Of a stretch of 64,000 nucleotides of DNA, positions 23,132-33,907 are shown piece after piece (the first letter of the stretch is position 1; every line of letters starts with the position of its first letter). The stretch comes from Phellopilus nigrolimitatus (lineage: Eukaryota > Basidiomycota > Agaricomycetes > Hymenochaetales > Hymenochaetaceae): contig JAJOHG010000034.1 of the NCBI GenBank assembly GCA_021029095.1, positions 186,001-250,000 on the forward strand, written 5' to 3'. The notes beneath the pieces are model-generated. The model had not been told where the DNA came from. It saw nothing but the letters and a program-made list of their open reading frames with translations, and did no database searches. Position numbers and translations under genes: made by a program.

Positions 23132-24606
23132 TGCTTTGTCCTGCAGCGCGGAACGGTTACGAATAGCGCAGCTCTCTGTACCCGAGAGCCAGTGCGTTTG
23201 AGGCTGTTTCGTCGGGCCAAATGGTCACACGCAACAGTATGTGGCTGCAATGCACGGCAACATCGGGATCATATTCAGATTCAGAGTCTAGATCATTATG
23301 TGAAATACCGATATGACAGAGCACAACAAGTATCGATCAGTGCGGTATATTTCTCTTGGGAATTACTTTGACCTCGTCGAGAATAGGAGACTGTAGCTTT
23401 CCAGCGTTCATCGGTCGACAGGCACAGAGATATGATAGAACCAGAAATAAGCGGAAGGTTTGCTAGGAAATGCTAGCCGAGTGAGAAGCATCCGACCAGC
23501 GGATCGCCGGAGATCTGAGAGATTAGCCTTCAGAGCATCTAGCCGGGATTATTTTAGCTTGCTTGCTAGGAAGAGAGCGACGCGCTAGGAAGGTCCGACA
23601 CACATCGCCCGGCGCAGGGCCTGTGAGTAATGCCTATTTGCTGTACGGAACGACTTAAGGAGAAATCGACCGCACGCAGTGAGAATGTCATGTGAAACAA
23701 TCAGGCGCAAATTACCAGATCATAGCTTTGTAACGGACAAAATTGCGCGCTATGTCGTGGGTGAGGGACAATTGTAGTATCCTCATTACCTCGGATGCAC
23801 GTCAATGTTTTGCAAAACCGCCCGAGCCAAGGCTTTGTCGCAGTCCGCACCCTAGGCACACGATTGACGCTCGGTTGCGGCTCCAATTTAGGAGAGCGCA
23901 TCATGATATCACAGCACCGAGGCCCAAGCTCGTCCCTCAGGGCGCACAATCGGTGTGTTGAAACACCGAATCGGCATGTTTCCCGGAGTTTCGTCGGGGA
24001 CCTGAATCAGCGTTGCGCACGACATTCGCGCGCGAAAAAGCCACAGGAGATTCCGTCGCTATCCAGCGTTGTGCGTTGTGCCTGCGTCGTGAAATGTCGC
24101 ATCTCACGCAGCGGACCGGAGAAGATTACGCGCGCAGCGTCGTGAGAGAACAAGGACAAGCATAGCATAGCGTGCACGAGTCATTTACACGGGCGGGTGG
24201 AAATATTCTGCGAGTGAGTGATGCATATCAGCCGGCTCTTGGGTAAGTCGGGACAGGAGGTTCGGACCCGCGACGACTCGAAGATGCCGCACATTACATC
24301 TGCACAGGCTGCCTTATCCGCAATCGAAGGACGTGACGTGATGATGATCATTCCTTTGGCCAACATTCGAGGCACATGAGCGCATGAACGGAGAGTAAAA
24401 GCATTCTCGAGTTCGCCAAGAGTCGTATGGACTTCGGCGCTCGTTGAGCGTCGACACGAAAGAGAAATCAGCTGTCTGGTACGAGTATAGGCAAATAAGA
24501 TCGGCCTCCTGTCTCCGTACAACTGTTATGAGCGCTGTTGAAATCGGAAATATGCGAAAGAGATGAAAGAAAGGCGGTGAAGTGACCATACATGTAAGAC
24601 CGCAGT

Positions 24607-24690
24607 TGGCACGACGACGCTGACTCAGCAGTAAATATTAAAATCTAAGATGGGAATAGGGGTGGACCCACAAGCTTCGCGCTAAGAAGC
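24607..24690 (+). repeat. direct repeat A, left copy
   Basis: It contains CGCTGACTCAGCA and, further on, GTGG-CCCAC-GCTTCGCGCTAA blocks that recur at 25925-26000 in the same orientation, 1.3 kb away. It could be the ends of a degraded long element or dispersed short repeats. Confidence 0.5.
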
Positions 24691-25514
24691 AAGCCAGAAG
24701 CTTGGATATCCAAAAAGGAGTGCCGTCTTGATTTCAAATTCCGTAAGACAGAGTAGTCACTGTAAGACTCTGAGCGTAAAGCATAATCCTTAGATTTCTG
24801 TATGAGGTTTGCACAATTACCTTCCGGAGGACGGTAAAGTCCGTGTATCACAGTCATTACAACAACAGACAGGGCCAGCTCGACGCTGCGAGAAACAGGT
24901 ATCCGACTCGGACAACAGTTATATATCACAAAACGGAAACATACCACATGGATCCAAACCTATGTGACAGACAGAGCACGGAATCAGAGATCCAGCACAA
25001 ACAAACATTCTATGTTATTGTGAGCTCCACCAGCGATATCTCGAGACTGAGATTGGAATGATTGATTAGATATGGCCGAGTACTTTCGCGAATCCACGGT
25101 GTATTTTTACCATCTTACCTGTGGGAGCTGAATACGCCGGATATAGGCTTACTTAACGCACGACGAAGTTGCGCTCGCTGCTCACACTGGGTGCGTAGTC
25201 AATTATTTCCGTCTCTCAATCCCCAAGCAGCGAGCCGCAGCTAGCATCCGATGGTCGGCACGCCTCTTTTAACACGCCTGGTAAAGCGCCGAGAGCAGCG
25301 CAAGTTTGTTAGTTCCCAGAGAAAGAAAGGGGATCACGTATATATCGCAGATTAAAAGTGATGACCGGCCGCAACACCACGTGCGGGCCAGGGACAACGA
25401 TGAACAAGGGCAACGTCACTGTCGGATCGTCAGGATGCGGCATACGGGTATTCAAGCAGAGACAGACTTAAGTTTCATCGAGATTCGGTCCACGGTTAGT
25501 GTCACGAAGCACAG

Positions 25515-25800
25515 GGGAACAGCGGCGCCCCCATCCCGCGCCCTGCTGCTTTGAGCGGCACGCAATCAACACGGCCTCGCGCGGCCCGGAGCGAATTTGT
25601 GGTGCTCAAAGCACGGCGCACAAGCGCGCCGGGTGATACCGGGGTGGGACACGAATGCGCCTCGAGCATCGCCATCGAGAGGCGCAGGACATGCGCGGCG
25701 ACCTTGTCCCTTTTGCCACTTGTCTCTCCGGTAGCGTCCTCGCGCCGCCGACATTCTCCATCCTCCCACCATAATCGAAGGGTACTTCGGACACGTTAAG
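25515..25800 (-). pseudogene. degenerate fragment homologous to the gene at 38.3-40.1 kb
   Basis: On the plus strand the text from AACAGCGGCGCCCCCATCCC onward follows the same order as plus-strand 38692-39045: the TGCTGCT(T/C)(T/C)GAGCGGC block, ACGGCCTCGCGC, CTCGAGCATCGC and ATCGAGAGGCGCAGG, then a block corresponding to TCTCGCC...GCCGAAGGG. Many substitutions and deletions are present, and internal alanine-rich codons are missing. The source exon (coding on the minus strand) is intact. It is therefore a partial, old genomic duplicate about 13 kb from its parent. Confidence 0.7.
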
Positions 25801-25919
25801 CGGAGAGCCAACACAATTGGTTGTATCGTCAGAGAAGACGGGTTTGTGTCATGTCGTGGTTTGCGAAAAATAGGAGGAGAGACACATGTACACGAACAGT
25901 AAAATCGCGGTTAGTAGAC

Positions 25920-26000
25920 GAGCGCTGACTCAGCAAAAAAATTACAGTCCAAATATAGAAATAAGGTGGTCCCACCGGCTTCGCGCTAACAGTAACACTA
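25920..26000 (+). repeat. direct repeat A, right copy
   Basis: It matches 24607-24690 in the order of its blocks (GCGCTGACTCAGCA, then GTGGTCCCACCGGCTTCGCGC). The two copies flank the degenerate gene fragment at 25.5-25.8 kb. Confidence 0.5.
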
Positions 26001-26283
26001 ATTTAAACGTCGAACAGAACCCCAATGTCTAACCTGAAATGGAAATGGAAAATCCTCCGGTAGCGCTATTATAGCTCTCTGCATAAATAACGACGGTTGC
26101 CGCTGGTCAGATTGCCATAAAAGAGTTCACATGTTAGCCAAATTCAACGTACGTACGTTGGAAATACCGACTCAATGTGTACGTCGATATTGGACCTAAC
26201 GCCGTTTGAATGCATCCGAAGGTACGTAGTGCAAATATGCATCACTTATGCATCATATACACCGGAAAGGGGTAAAAACTATC

Positions 26284-26550
26284 TTCAAAATCAGGTAATT
26301 GATCATTTTTGGCCATTATCCTTTCATTTATTTTTGGAATCCTGAGCTATGTATGTTTTTGTGCGGCATTTTTTTTTTGTCTATTATACTGTTTGCGTAT
26401 TTCCATACCTCTTAATATGTCCTTAAGTACTTCTCTGTCGGGAAAACATGCTAGTACACAAATTGTTGAAGCACGGTTGAGTTCGGAACCATCCGATGCG
26501 CGTCGAAATCTTGTCCGATCCAAATTATAATGTGAAACCATCTCATTTAA
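26284..26550 (+). repeat. direct repeat B, left copy, about 265 nt
   Basis: Shared ordered blocks with 28641-28878 include AAAATCA-GGTAATT, GAGAAAAC or GGGAAAACATGCTAGT, CACAAATTGT and GAACCATCCGATG with CATCGAAATCT. No coding potential; a dispersed noncoding repeat. Confidence 0.6.
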
Positions 26551-28640
26551 ATCTGTGCCGCAACTTTCAAAGTGCTGTTGCAAACCCGTGCTCCGAAGAA
26601 ATGCCCATGTTGATCGGTCGCCATTCTTGAGTATCGACTGCCTGCCGGTGTCTTCCTCAGCTATGGACTATGTCTACGCGACGAAGACGAAACATTCATA
26701 AGCGCTTGAGCCGCGGGTCCGTAGACACGGTCGTGTGTCTAGTCCGTCAAGTTTCGCACTCGACTTACAAACCATTGCTATCGCCTTTGAGTTCGTACGT
26801 CCAAGTATCCGTTCCATTCCGGCAGCAAAATCCGATCAATCGATGCATTACAGCATATTGGAAAGTAAAATTGAGACAAGATGGCTCAGAAATACTCGAT
26901 TCCTTTGAAGCCTTCTTTAAGAGTCTCGCAGGCTCATAATCTACTCTCCTCGCAGCTACCATCCCCTTCCTTATAAAAGCCTTCGTCGTTCGCTCGTACG
27001 TCTCTTCAACCTTATCGGTCCACTTTGATTCCTTCCCCTCACATCTCCTACTTCTGTCGGATCCCATGCCCCCCGGCTCTGTCGGTTATTGAAACGATGT
27101 TCGTTTCCTTTCATCGATTGATGGAGCTGCAACTGGGACTGGAGCTAGCTCTTTGTTGGGACAACCGACGACGACAATACCGAAAGCGGCACCACCTACA
27201 TAATCTGCGGTGTGCGCGCTTGCAGCACACCGTGCCCTCCTCGAGGATGACTTGAGGACATTCGGACGACAAGGCCCGACGGCGTGCTCCACGGCTTTTG
27301 ATGCTGACTCCGTTCTAGACCTGGTGTTTTTATCCGCACGACAATACAGTATCATACTTGCTTGTTTATTGGCGATACCCGTGCACGTGGAGCGTTTTCG
27401 GATCGCGAACATTTGCGCGCGCGCGCGAACCCGAAGCTAACGGGATTCTTTTGGGTTAGTTCTATGCTTAAATGGGCACGAAAAGGGGTGGGTGCAGAAG
27501 ATTCCGCATATCACTGCTTGCAGGCTCTTCCTCCGCCGCCTTCCGCATCTTTCCGTTATGCTGTTCAAGCAGAGTCTCGACCTCTTCAGCTTCGGAGTTA
27601 GCGACGTCCGGAGAGCGTCAAAAGGAAGAGCCTACCGCTGAAAGAGCACATAGTTCCTTTTGGGTCCACTCTCCAAGCATGTGTCCTCGGGTCAGCGTGC
27701 TTTGCGATGGCGGATTGGTCATGTGCTGGGCGCTCGCTTGCCTAGTCGCTCTATGAAGGCTTTGGTAGTCTGTGCGCCTATAACTTGCCAGACTCCGTCA
27801 TCGTATGGTTTAACGGGAGACCTGTGACTTGTTACGAGAGGGACGTGCTAGCGGTAGTGGTAGTCCCTGTTAATAGTAGTAGTGATGGCTGTTGAACAAA
27901 GAAAGAGTGAGTGATGAGCTCGATAAAAAGTGCTCTAATTGGAAATACAGCTCTCTTTGGTTGGTATTCACACCTTTCTGGTGTTTCTTATACTCTTTGT
28001 ACAAGGTCACTTCGGACGGCATTTGAATCCGGTCAAGCCACAGAACACCGAGATGCCGCTCACGTGCCGATTGATTACATCACGACTGCAAGGCTGCAAC
28101 ACGTTTCCTGCCGTTGCCTCCACTGTTCACGAGAGTCCTTTCGGTTTGTGTTCGCTATGTTCTTTACACCTTCAACCTGAATGACATCCAATGAATGAGC
28201 GACATCTATTTAAAACGTTCACTAAAGAAACTTTACCGAATTCAGCTTCGCCGACAGGCTACAGCCCTAAACTCCCTCGTCCGAATTTCCAGCAACTCCT
28301 GCTCCTGCCATCATCCATGACAGCGCCTGCCCCCATTTCGTTCCTTCCGCTTCGTTTTTCTCCAACGATCCACAACAATCCCGACTGCTTGTCCCTCTCC
28401 GACTCTTTCCCCAGAAATGCTTGAAAAACGCGATGCAGTTGAACTAATCACGTGACTGTCTGCTGCTCTCATATGCGCGTGCGCAAAAGACCAGCACATC
28501 GCAAGTGCGCTGATATGCGTGCCGAGTTCATATGTTAGTCCATATGTCTTTTTCCTGATGAAATGGGATGCAGCATCGGTCTTTTTGGTCCAGGAGTTAA
28601 AACATACACTGGCGACGAGCATAAGATCGATATATGTCTG

Positions 28641-28878
28641 CAAAATCAAGGTAATTAATGATTTTTCGGTCATTATGATTTCGTTTCTTCTGGGATACTG
28701 ACTTATGCACGTCTCAGTATCGCTCATACATTGATAAACCTCTGAATACCTCCCTGACTGCTTTCCTATCGAGAAAACTTGCTAGTTCACAAATTGTAAA
28801 AGCACAGTGACAGAACCATCCGATGTGCATCGAAATCTCACCAAGTCTGAATTGTACTGTGAGCTCATTTCGTTTCAG
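28641..28878 (+). repeat. direct repeat B, right copy, about 240 nt
   Basis: Second member of the repeat seen at 26284-26550, same orientation, considerably diverged. Both copies share the block ACAAATTGT and CCATCCGATG. Confidence 0.6.
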
Positions 28879-29567
28879 TATAATACGCGAATGTCATTAT
28901 TCAAGCAAAGAGCTGTAAGGTTTGTAGTTTACATCCTTCAGTCGTGGACTCTTTTTTTTATTAGCCATCGAGAAACGGAATCAAGTCGTATTCGAAAATG
29001 CCTTGCATAGTATCGACTAATTTTATAAAAAGGAAGCGGCCGAATCTAAATAAGGACTAACCGGTTGATGAGTATATGAACATTTAACTAAAACCCAGTC
29101 GAGGTGAAGAAACGCAAAATGCAGCGGTCGACACAATTTGTGGCACCAAATACGAGACCATAAGTTGGAACTCACTTTTCCCACATCCAACACGGAAACA
29201 CTCCTATTTCGGGCGTCGTGAGTCTCGTTCCACGACGCCGCCTTCCCCGACAAAGCGCGCTCGTCTCTGCGTTGTACGATACGAGAGTGGCTCACTGCTA
29301 TCTCCGCGCTTTTTTTTTTAAGCTCACTTTGCTTTCGCTCGCCAACTCCGCTTCGGGACGCACGCAGCAGCATCTTTGCGCTTTACGGCGCATGTGGCGC
29401 AAGCTAACCTCGGCCCCCGCCGAAATATCCGACGCGCAGCTATAAAAAAGGGCCCAGAGGGCCGTCGGAAAAAAAGGCGACATACGATCAACGCAAAACA
29501 GACCACAATCCAACCTCCCAGTCCCGGAAGCAAAAGCAAAAGCAAAAGCAAAACGATAACAATAAAA

Positions 29568-29986
29568 ATGTCTGCACTAACACAGGAAGCACAAGAACAA
29601 TGGTCTGCACCCGGTGAGTGGGCCCCTGGATCTCTTCGGAGCGGAGGGGCGTGCTCATGGGAGAGGAGACGACAGGCGCGATGAAGATCTACTGCTTCGC
29701 CCTGGCGCGCAGGAAGTTCGGAAGAGGCGAGAGCTTCCACGTGACCGTCAACGGGGGCAACGCCAAGTACACGGCGCTATTGCGTGAGTTGCACTCCAGA
29801 TCAACCTTGATTTTTTATTCTTTTTTCGAAGCGGGCTGACACGGCTGTGCAGAGAAAGACACTGGGGCGAGAAGAGAGACGCTCAGGACCCTGGTCGCGA
29901 GCGACGAGAAGACCTCGGAGGTCCTCGCGCTCGCCGACCTTGTTGCGAAGCTCGAGTCGCTCCCTGAAATGTTACAAGAGGAATGA
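29568..29986 (+). CDS. small hypothetical protein, 99 aa, three exons
   Basis: Exons are 29568-29613, 29664-29783 and 29853-29986, with introns of 50 and 69 nt; the 300 nt stay in frame to a TGA. The middle reads KIYCFALARRKFGRGESFHV and the C-terminus is an amphipathic helix rich in A, L and E (SEVLALADLVAKLESLPEM). No family recognised. No signal peptide or membrane helix is predicted. A GC-rich coding stretch with consistent splice phases inside an A/T-rich neighbourhood supports a real gene. The first exon and its acceptor (29663) are the weakest part. An alternative start is the ATG at 29681. Confidence 0.5.
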
Positions 29987-30221
29987 GCAGGAGCGCGGAC
30001 GCGAAGACGATGCACAAAAGGTGCACATGAGGCGGAAATGCTGGAGTGTACGAGGATACGTAGACAATGACCATTGTTGTACACTTCACTGTAAACTGTA
30101 ATATTATTTGAACGCGTCCAAATTTAGGAAAACAAAAAAGGCGGGGCATCGTCCGTCTATGGCTCCCTGCCTGGATTCTTTTCCTTCCACGCAAAAGATC
30201 GCCTAGATGTAATGTTCTCAA

Positions 30222-30300
30222 AGGTCGGATCAGGTCAGGTCAGGGCGCATTTTGTCTGACCTTGACCCCGACCTGGGTCAGCTTTTCTGAATTGTGCTGA
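30222..30300. repeat. palindromic GGTCAGG/CCTGACC cluster
   Basis: Repeats of GTCAGGTC are followed within about 40 nt by GACCTTGACCCCGACCTG, giving an imperfect foldback. This type of GGTCAGG-rich foldback resembles noncoding transposon ends, but no outer termini or target duplication were identified. Confidence 0.4.
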
Positions 30301-30573
30301 CCCGCGTACGGTTGGCCAGCGTGGCCAGGATGGATTTGGTATCAAAATCCTGCTTTTTAAGGGGTCCTGGCACCCCATGTTCTGGACTCACTCGTGCCCT
30401 TATCCATGGGTTGGACTACAGGTGGGTCAGAAAAGTCTTCGCCCCCGCCCTCCCCCCTGAAAAAGTAAGACGGTTTCTGCGTAGCAAACGATGCCGCGCC
30501 GTCTAGTTGTCACTCGCCGTTACCTTTGGAATGCTGCTCATCGTCATCAACACTAAGCCCGCGTTTCTAACAC

Positions 30574-30972
30574 ATGAGCCCTCCGCAAGATAGCAGACTC
30601 TTTCTGCACCCAAACAAGCGGGTCCTGGCGGACTCCAGGATTAGCAATGCAGGTGTGGCTCCGTCGCCCCCGCCGTCAGCCCCGCCTTCGCCGGCACTTC
30701 CACCGTCCGCGCCATCCGTGCCTCCACCGTCCGTGCCGCCGCCGCAGTCATCCCCGCCGCCTCCGGCATCTTTACCGCCGCAATCGTCCCCGCCGCCACC
30801 AACCCTGCCGTCAATCCCTCCATCTGGAGCCACGATAGCACCCATTCTCGGCGAGGGACATCCCATATGCCGCCATATGCTCTGCCGGAGGGCGGAAAAC
30901 GAGTCGTCCGAGACGGAAGTTGTCAAACTCCCTGATGACGTACCGACACTGAATAGTGCCAGTAAGCAATGA
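30574..30972 (+). CDS. proline-rich hypothetical ORF, 132 aa
   Basis: Open frame from ATG to TGA. Residues 28-90 are a run of proline, serine and alanine (PPPSAPPSPALPPS style). The flanks (RLFLHPNKRVLADSR and ETEVVKLPDDVPTLNS) are less repetitive. No homologue recognised. The bias could come from a simple-sequence repeat, and the opposite strand is also open through the region (glycine-rich), so its status is doubtful. Confidence 0.28.
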   Translation: MSPPQDSRLFLHPNKRVLADSRISNAGVAPSPPPSAPPSPALPPSAPSVPPPSVPPPQSSPPPPASLPPQSSPPPPTLPSIPPSGATIAPILGEGHPICRHMLCRRAENESSETEVVKLPDDVPTLNSASKQ

Positions 30973-33900
30973 AGTCATCGTTGCATCTCCGTCTCGGTCT
31001 TCGTCGCTCATCCCGAAGCTGTTCTGGCAGTAGTCAAGAGATAGTCGGTCCGTGATAAAAACAGTGTTTTGTAATATCTTTTGTTGTGTCGTGTCTTGTG
31101 CAATAATGATTCGAGCTGCGCTTGTTAAAATCATCGCATTGACTGGATCTCAGTCGACGTCATGGCATGGCTGCAAACAGGTTAGCGACTCCACGAGCAC
31201 TCGCAGTAAAATTTGAACGACACAACACTCGAACCAGTGCCGAGCTCCTAATGATTGCGTCGGAGGCCCTCGCCTACTGCTCGCATGCCGCGAGGTGGCC
31301 TCGCTGCCCCAGAGAAGCAGCATAACGTTTTCGTGCCATTCCAAGAAGGTCATTGCTTTCGGAATAGCGCGGGGCACCCGCTAGTGTCCCTCGCCCAGGA
31401 ATCTTTTGGACACCCCTCCCTCCAGCTCGCGACTCAGATGGGAGCCGCCCTTTCGACCAACAAAGAGATAACGACGAAGATGGACACCGTTTCAAGCTGA
31501 GAACTTGCCTACCCCAATTAAAAGAAGAAGAAAAAAGCGGGCGCAAGTCGGAGAAATTGGCCGACATGGAAGGGAGTAAGTGGACTGAGGTGACTCGAAG
31601 GATGGTGGGGATTCTGGCGAATGATAAAGGCCTTTTATGGAGGGTGACGTTGAGCCTGCGAGGAGATCAAAGAGGACTTCAAATGGAATCGATTAGCTGA
31701 GCCTTCGTTATGTCGGATCTCTATATGATCCGTCGACACGCGTTTGGTCGACGAAGGCGCTTTACAGCGTTCATGGTTGCGGACAGCTTGCCGACGAGCA
31801 ACATGAGTCGGATGCTGGATGATCATCAGGTATTCTGGCCATGCGTTACGCAGAAAAAGACAACAAGCACGGAGGAGAGACACTCTTGAATCGGTGCTGC
31901 TTTCCGAAGGTGTGCCTAGCAAATTCGGCTAGGGCCATCTTGGATATGCACTTGCAATAACCTGTCTTTCCGTAACTCAGCTAACTCGACGGCTCGTCTT
32001 GACATTATTGGAAAAGAGAGAAACTCCAGGCCCGCATGAGGCATCATCTCCTAACACCAATGATATGCATTGCAGATTGCAGTAATGCATACCTTTCCTG
32101 GATCTGCATGAGTATGATATTTTGCATGCATCTCGTACAGTTGTGTACGAGAGCTGGAAAACAGTTTGAAGCGGTTTCGAGCGCCGATGAACCACTGCCA
32201 GCGCCGATTGCGAGGTTCGGCGAGCCAGCCATCCAAAAGTATGTCCGCCGTTCCCCCCGTCGCGTTTTCATCACGAGTACTGCCAATAACGCACTTGCCA
32301 ACTGAGCGGAGCAGCTTTAGCAGGCACAGATGATCTAAGCACCCAGTGAGCGTTACAGCCGTTTGCAAAAAATAATAGATGACTGGTCAGAAACGAAATC
32401 AGTATCTCATTTCCTCGGACTTACAGTAGTCAAAATCACGGTGTCGTTTCGCATTGTTCCGCGTCCGCGTCGCGATGGACAGATGCCGATACCTTTCCCA
32501 CAGTCACCATTACTTGCAATATGTAGTGACCATCGTTTCTAAAACAAAAAAAGTTAATGTGAATAGTCTATCAATAATTCCAGTCTTCGCGAGAGAACAA
32601 AATGCACCGGAAGCGGTGCAACAGGAGATACGGGCAAGTCTAGGAATGCCTGACTGTCATACAGTCACGTATTGTCGCTGTCTACCATCCAAGTCCTCCT
32701 TACATATACACCGTGTTGTCTTCCTCTCCAACGGTCTGAATTGTAGATGAGGGCCGAATCCTCAGCTCCTTTTTTCGCACTTGAACCAACCAGTATTTGC
32801 GTTGTCCGAGCGCTTCATTTCTCGACGAGCTCAAGTGCAGTGCAGAGTTGGGCGCAGAATACAGAGAGAGAACTGTGCACTGTCTGGAGCGATTTTTTTT
32901 TTTTTTTTTCAAGTGGCATGTATGTAAATGTAAAAATCCTGCGGGAAGAAAGCAGCGGACGACGAAACACGCGATTTTGATTTGACGGAGTCCACAAGAA
33001 GAAGAGAGAGAACGTTTGTTGGTTTCATTTTTCGACCCAGTCTCGTTATTTTTGCAAACGGCCGAGTCGTATTTATTCGAGCGAGTCGGGAAGGAAGTCC
33101 GCCCAGGAATCGGCGGGACGTCCTGTCTTCCCAGACACCCGCGCGGCTCCATCTTGTCTGACCAGGTAACCAGAGAAGAAGAAGCAGGCAGGAAATAAGC
33201 AGCAGCAGCAGCAGAGGTCCCCTGTTTTCCTAGAAAAGCGAGAAAAGCGCAGTGCATATCTGCGTCCACACCCACGCCAAAACTAACGTGCTGCAGCAGG
33301 AGAAGAACGGACGCGGCAGAATGCGCGGCGGAGGGGAAGTTCTGGACGCGCGCCGCCGCCGCCCACACGCACGTGCGAGCCACCGGCAGCCACTACCAAC
33401 ATTACTATTATCATTATCATTATCATTATTATTTTGACGCGCTGGCGCGGAAAACAATCCAACTTGATTCCAACGTTTCGTTTCGCGCAAAATCGCCACC
33501 AAAAGCCGACGGCATCTCGGATTTCGGATTCTAAGCACCGTAAGCACCGTAAGCACCGTAAGTAAGTACAAAAGGAGGGGGAAGGGGGGGGGGGGGTTAT
33601 GTATGTACCGTTCCATAGCGTTCCGCAACGAATAAGTAAGTAAGCAAGTAAGCGAGTAGGTAGGTAGGTACGCAGTCCAGGGCATAAAAAATAAAATACA
33701 CGTAAGTATAATCTATATACCGTCTCCACATGCAAAGAAAGAAAAAAAAAAAAAAAAGAGGGTTAAGTCAGGATAAAACCACAGACACCTCCCAATCCAC
33801 CTCCCAATCCAAATCCAAATCCAACCCGAATTCCATCTCTAAATCCAAAATAAAAAAAGGGAAGCGAAAGCGAAGAGAGAGAAAGGCACATCCAAGCAGC
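30973..33900. other. 2.9 kb stretch without supported gene
   Basis: Small frames only. It includes a T-run at about 32890-32909, a CAG microsatellite at about 33201-33215 and simple repeats at 33400-33670. Confidence 0.4.
33532..33561 (+). repeat. 9-nt tandem repeat (TAAGCACCG)x3
   Basis: Three perfect tandem units, followed within 100 nt by a GTAG/GTAA tetranucleotide stretch (33632-33671). Simple-sequence DNA downstream of the membrane protein gene. Confidence 0.75.
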
Positions 33901-33907
33901 ACGCCGC

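Larger units (their letters stand above)
23140..29567. other. 6.4 kb gene-poor, repeat-bearing stretch
   Basis: No complete gene is supported. It holds two pairs of diverged direct repeats and a degenerate fragment of the gene at 38-40 kb (listed separately). Remaining frames are short and without domains. Confidence 0.45.
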
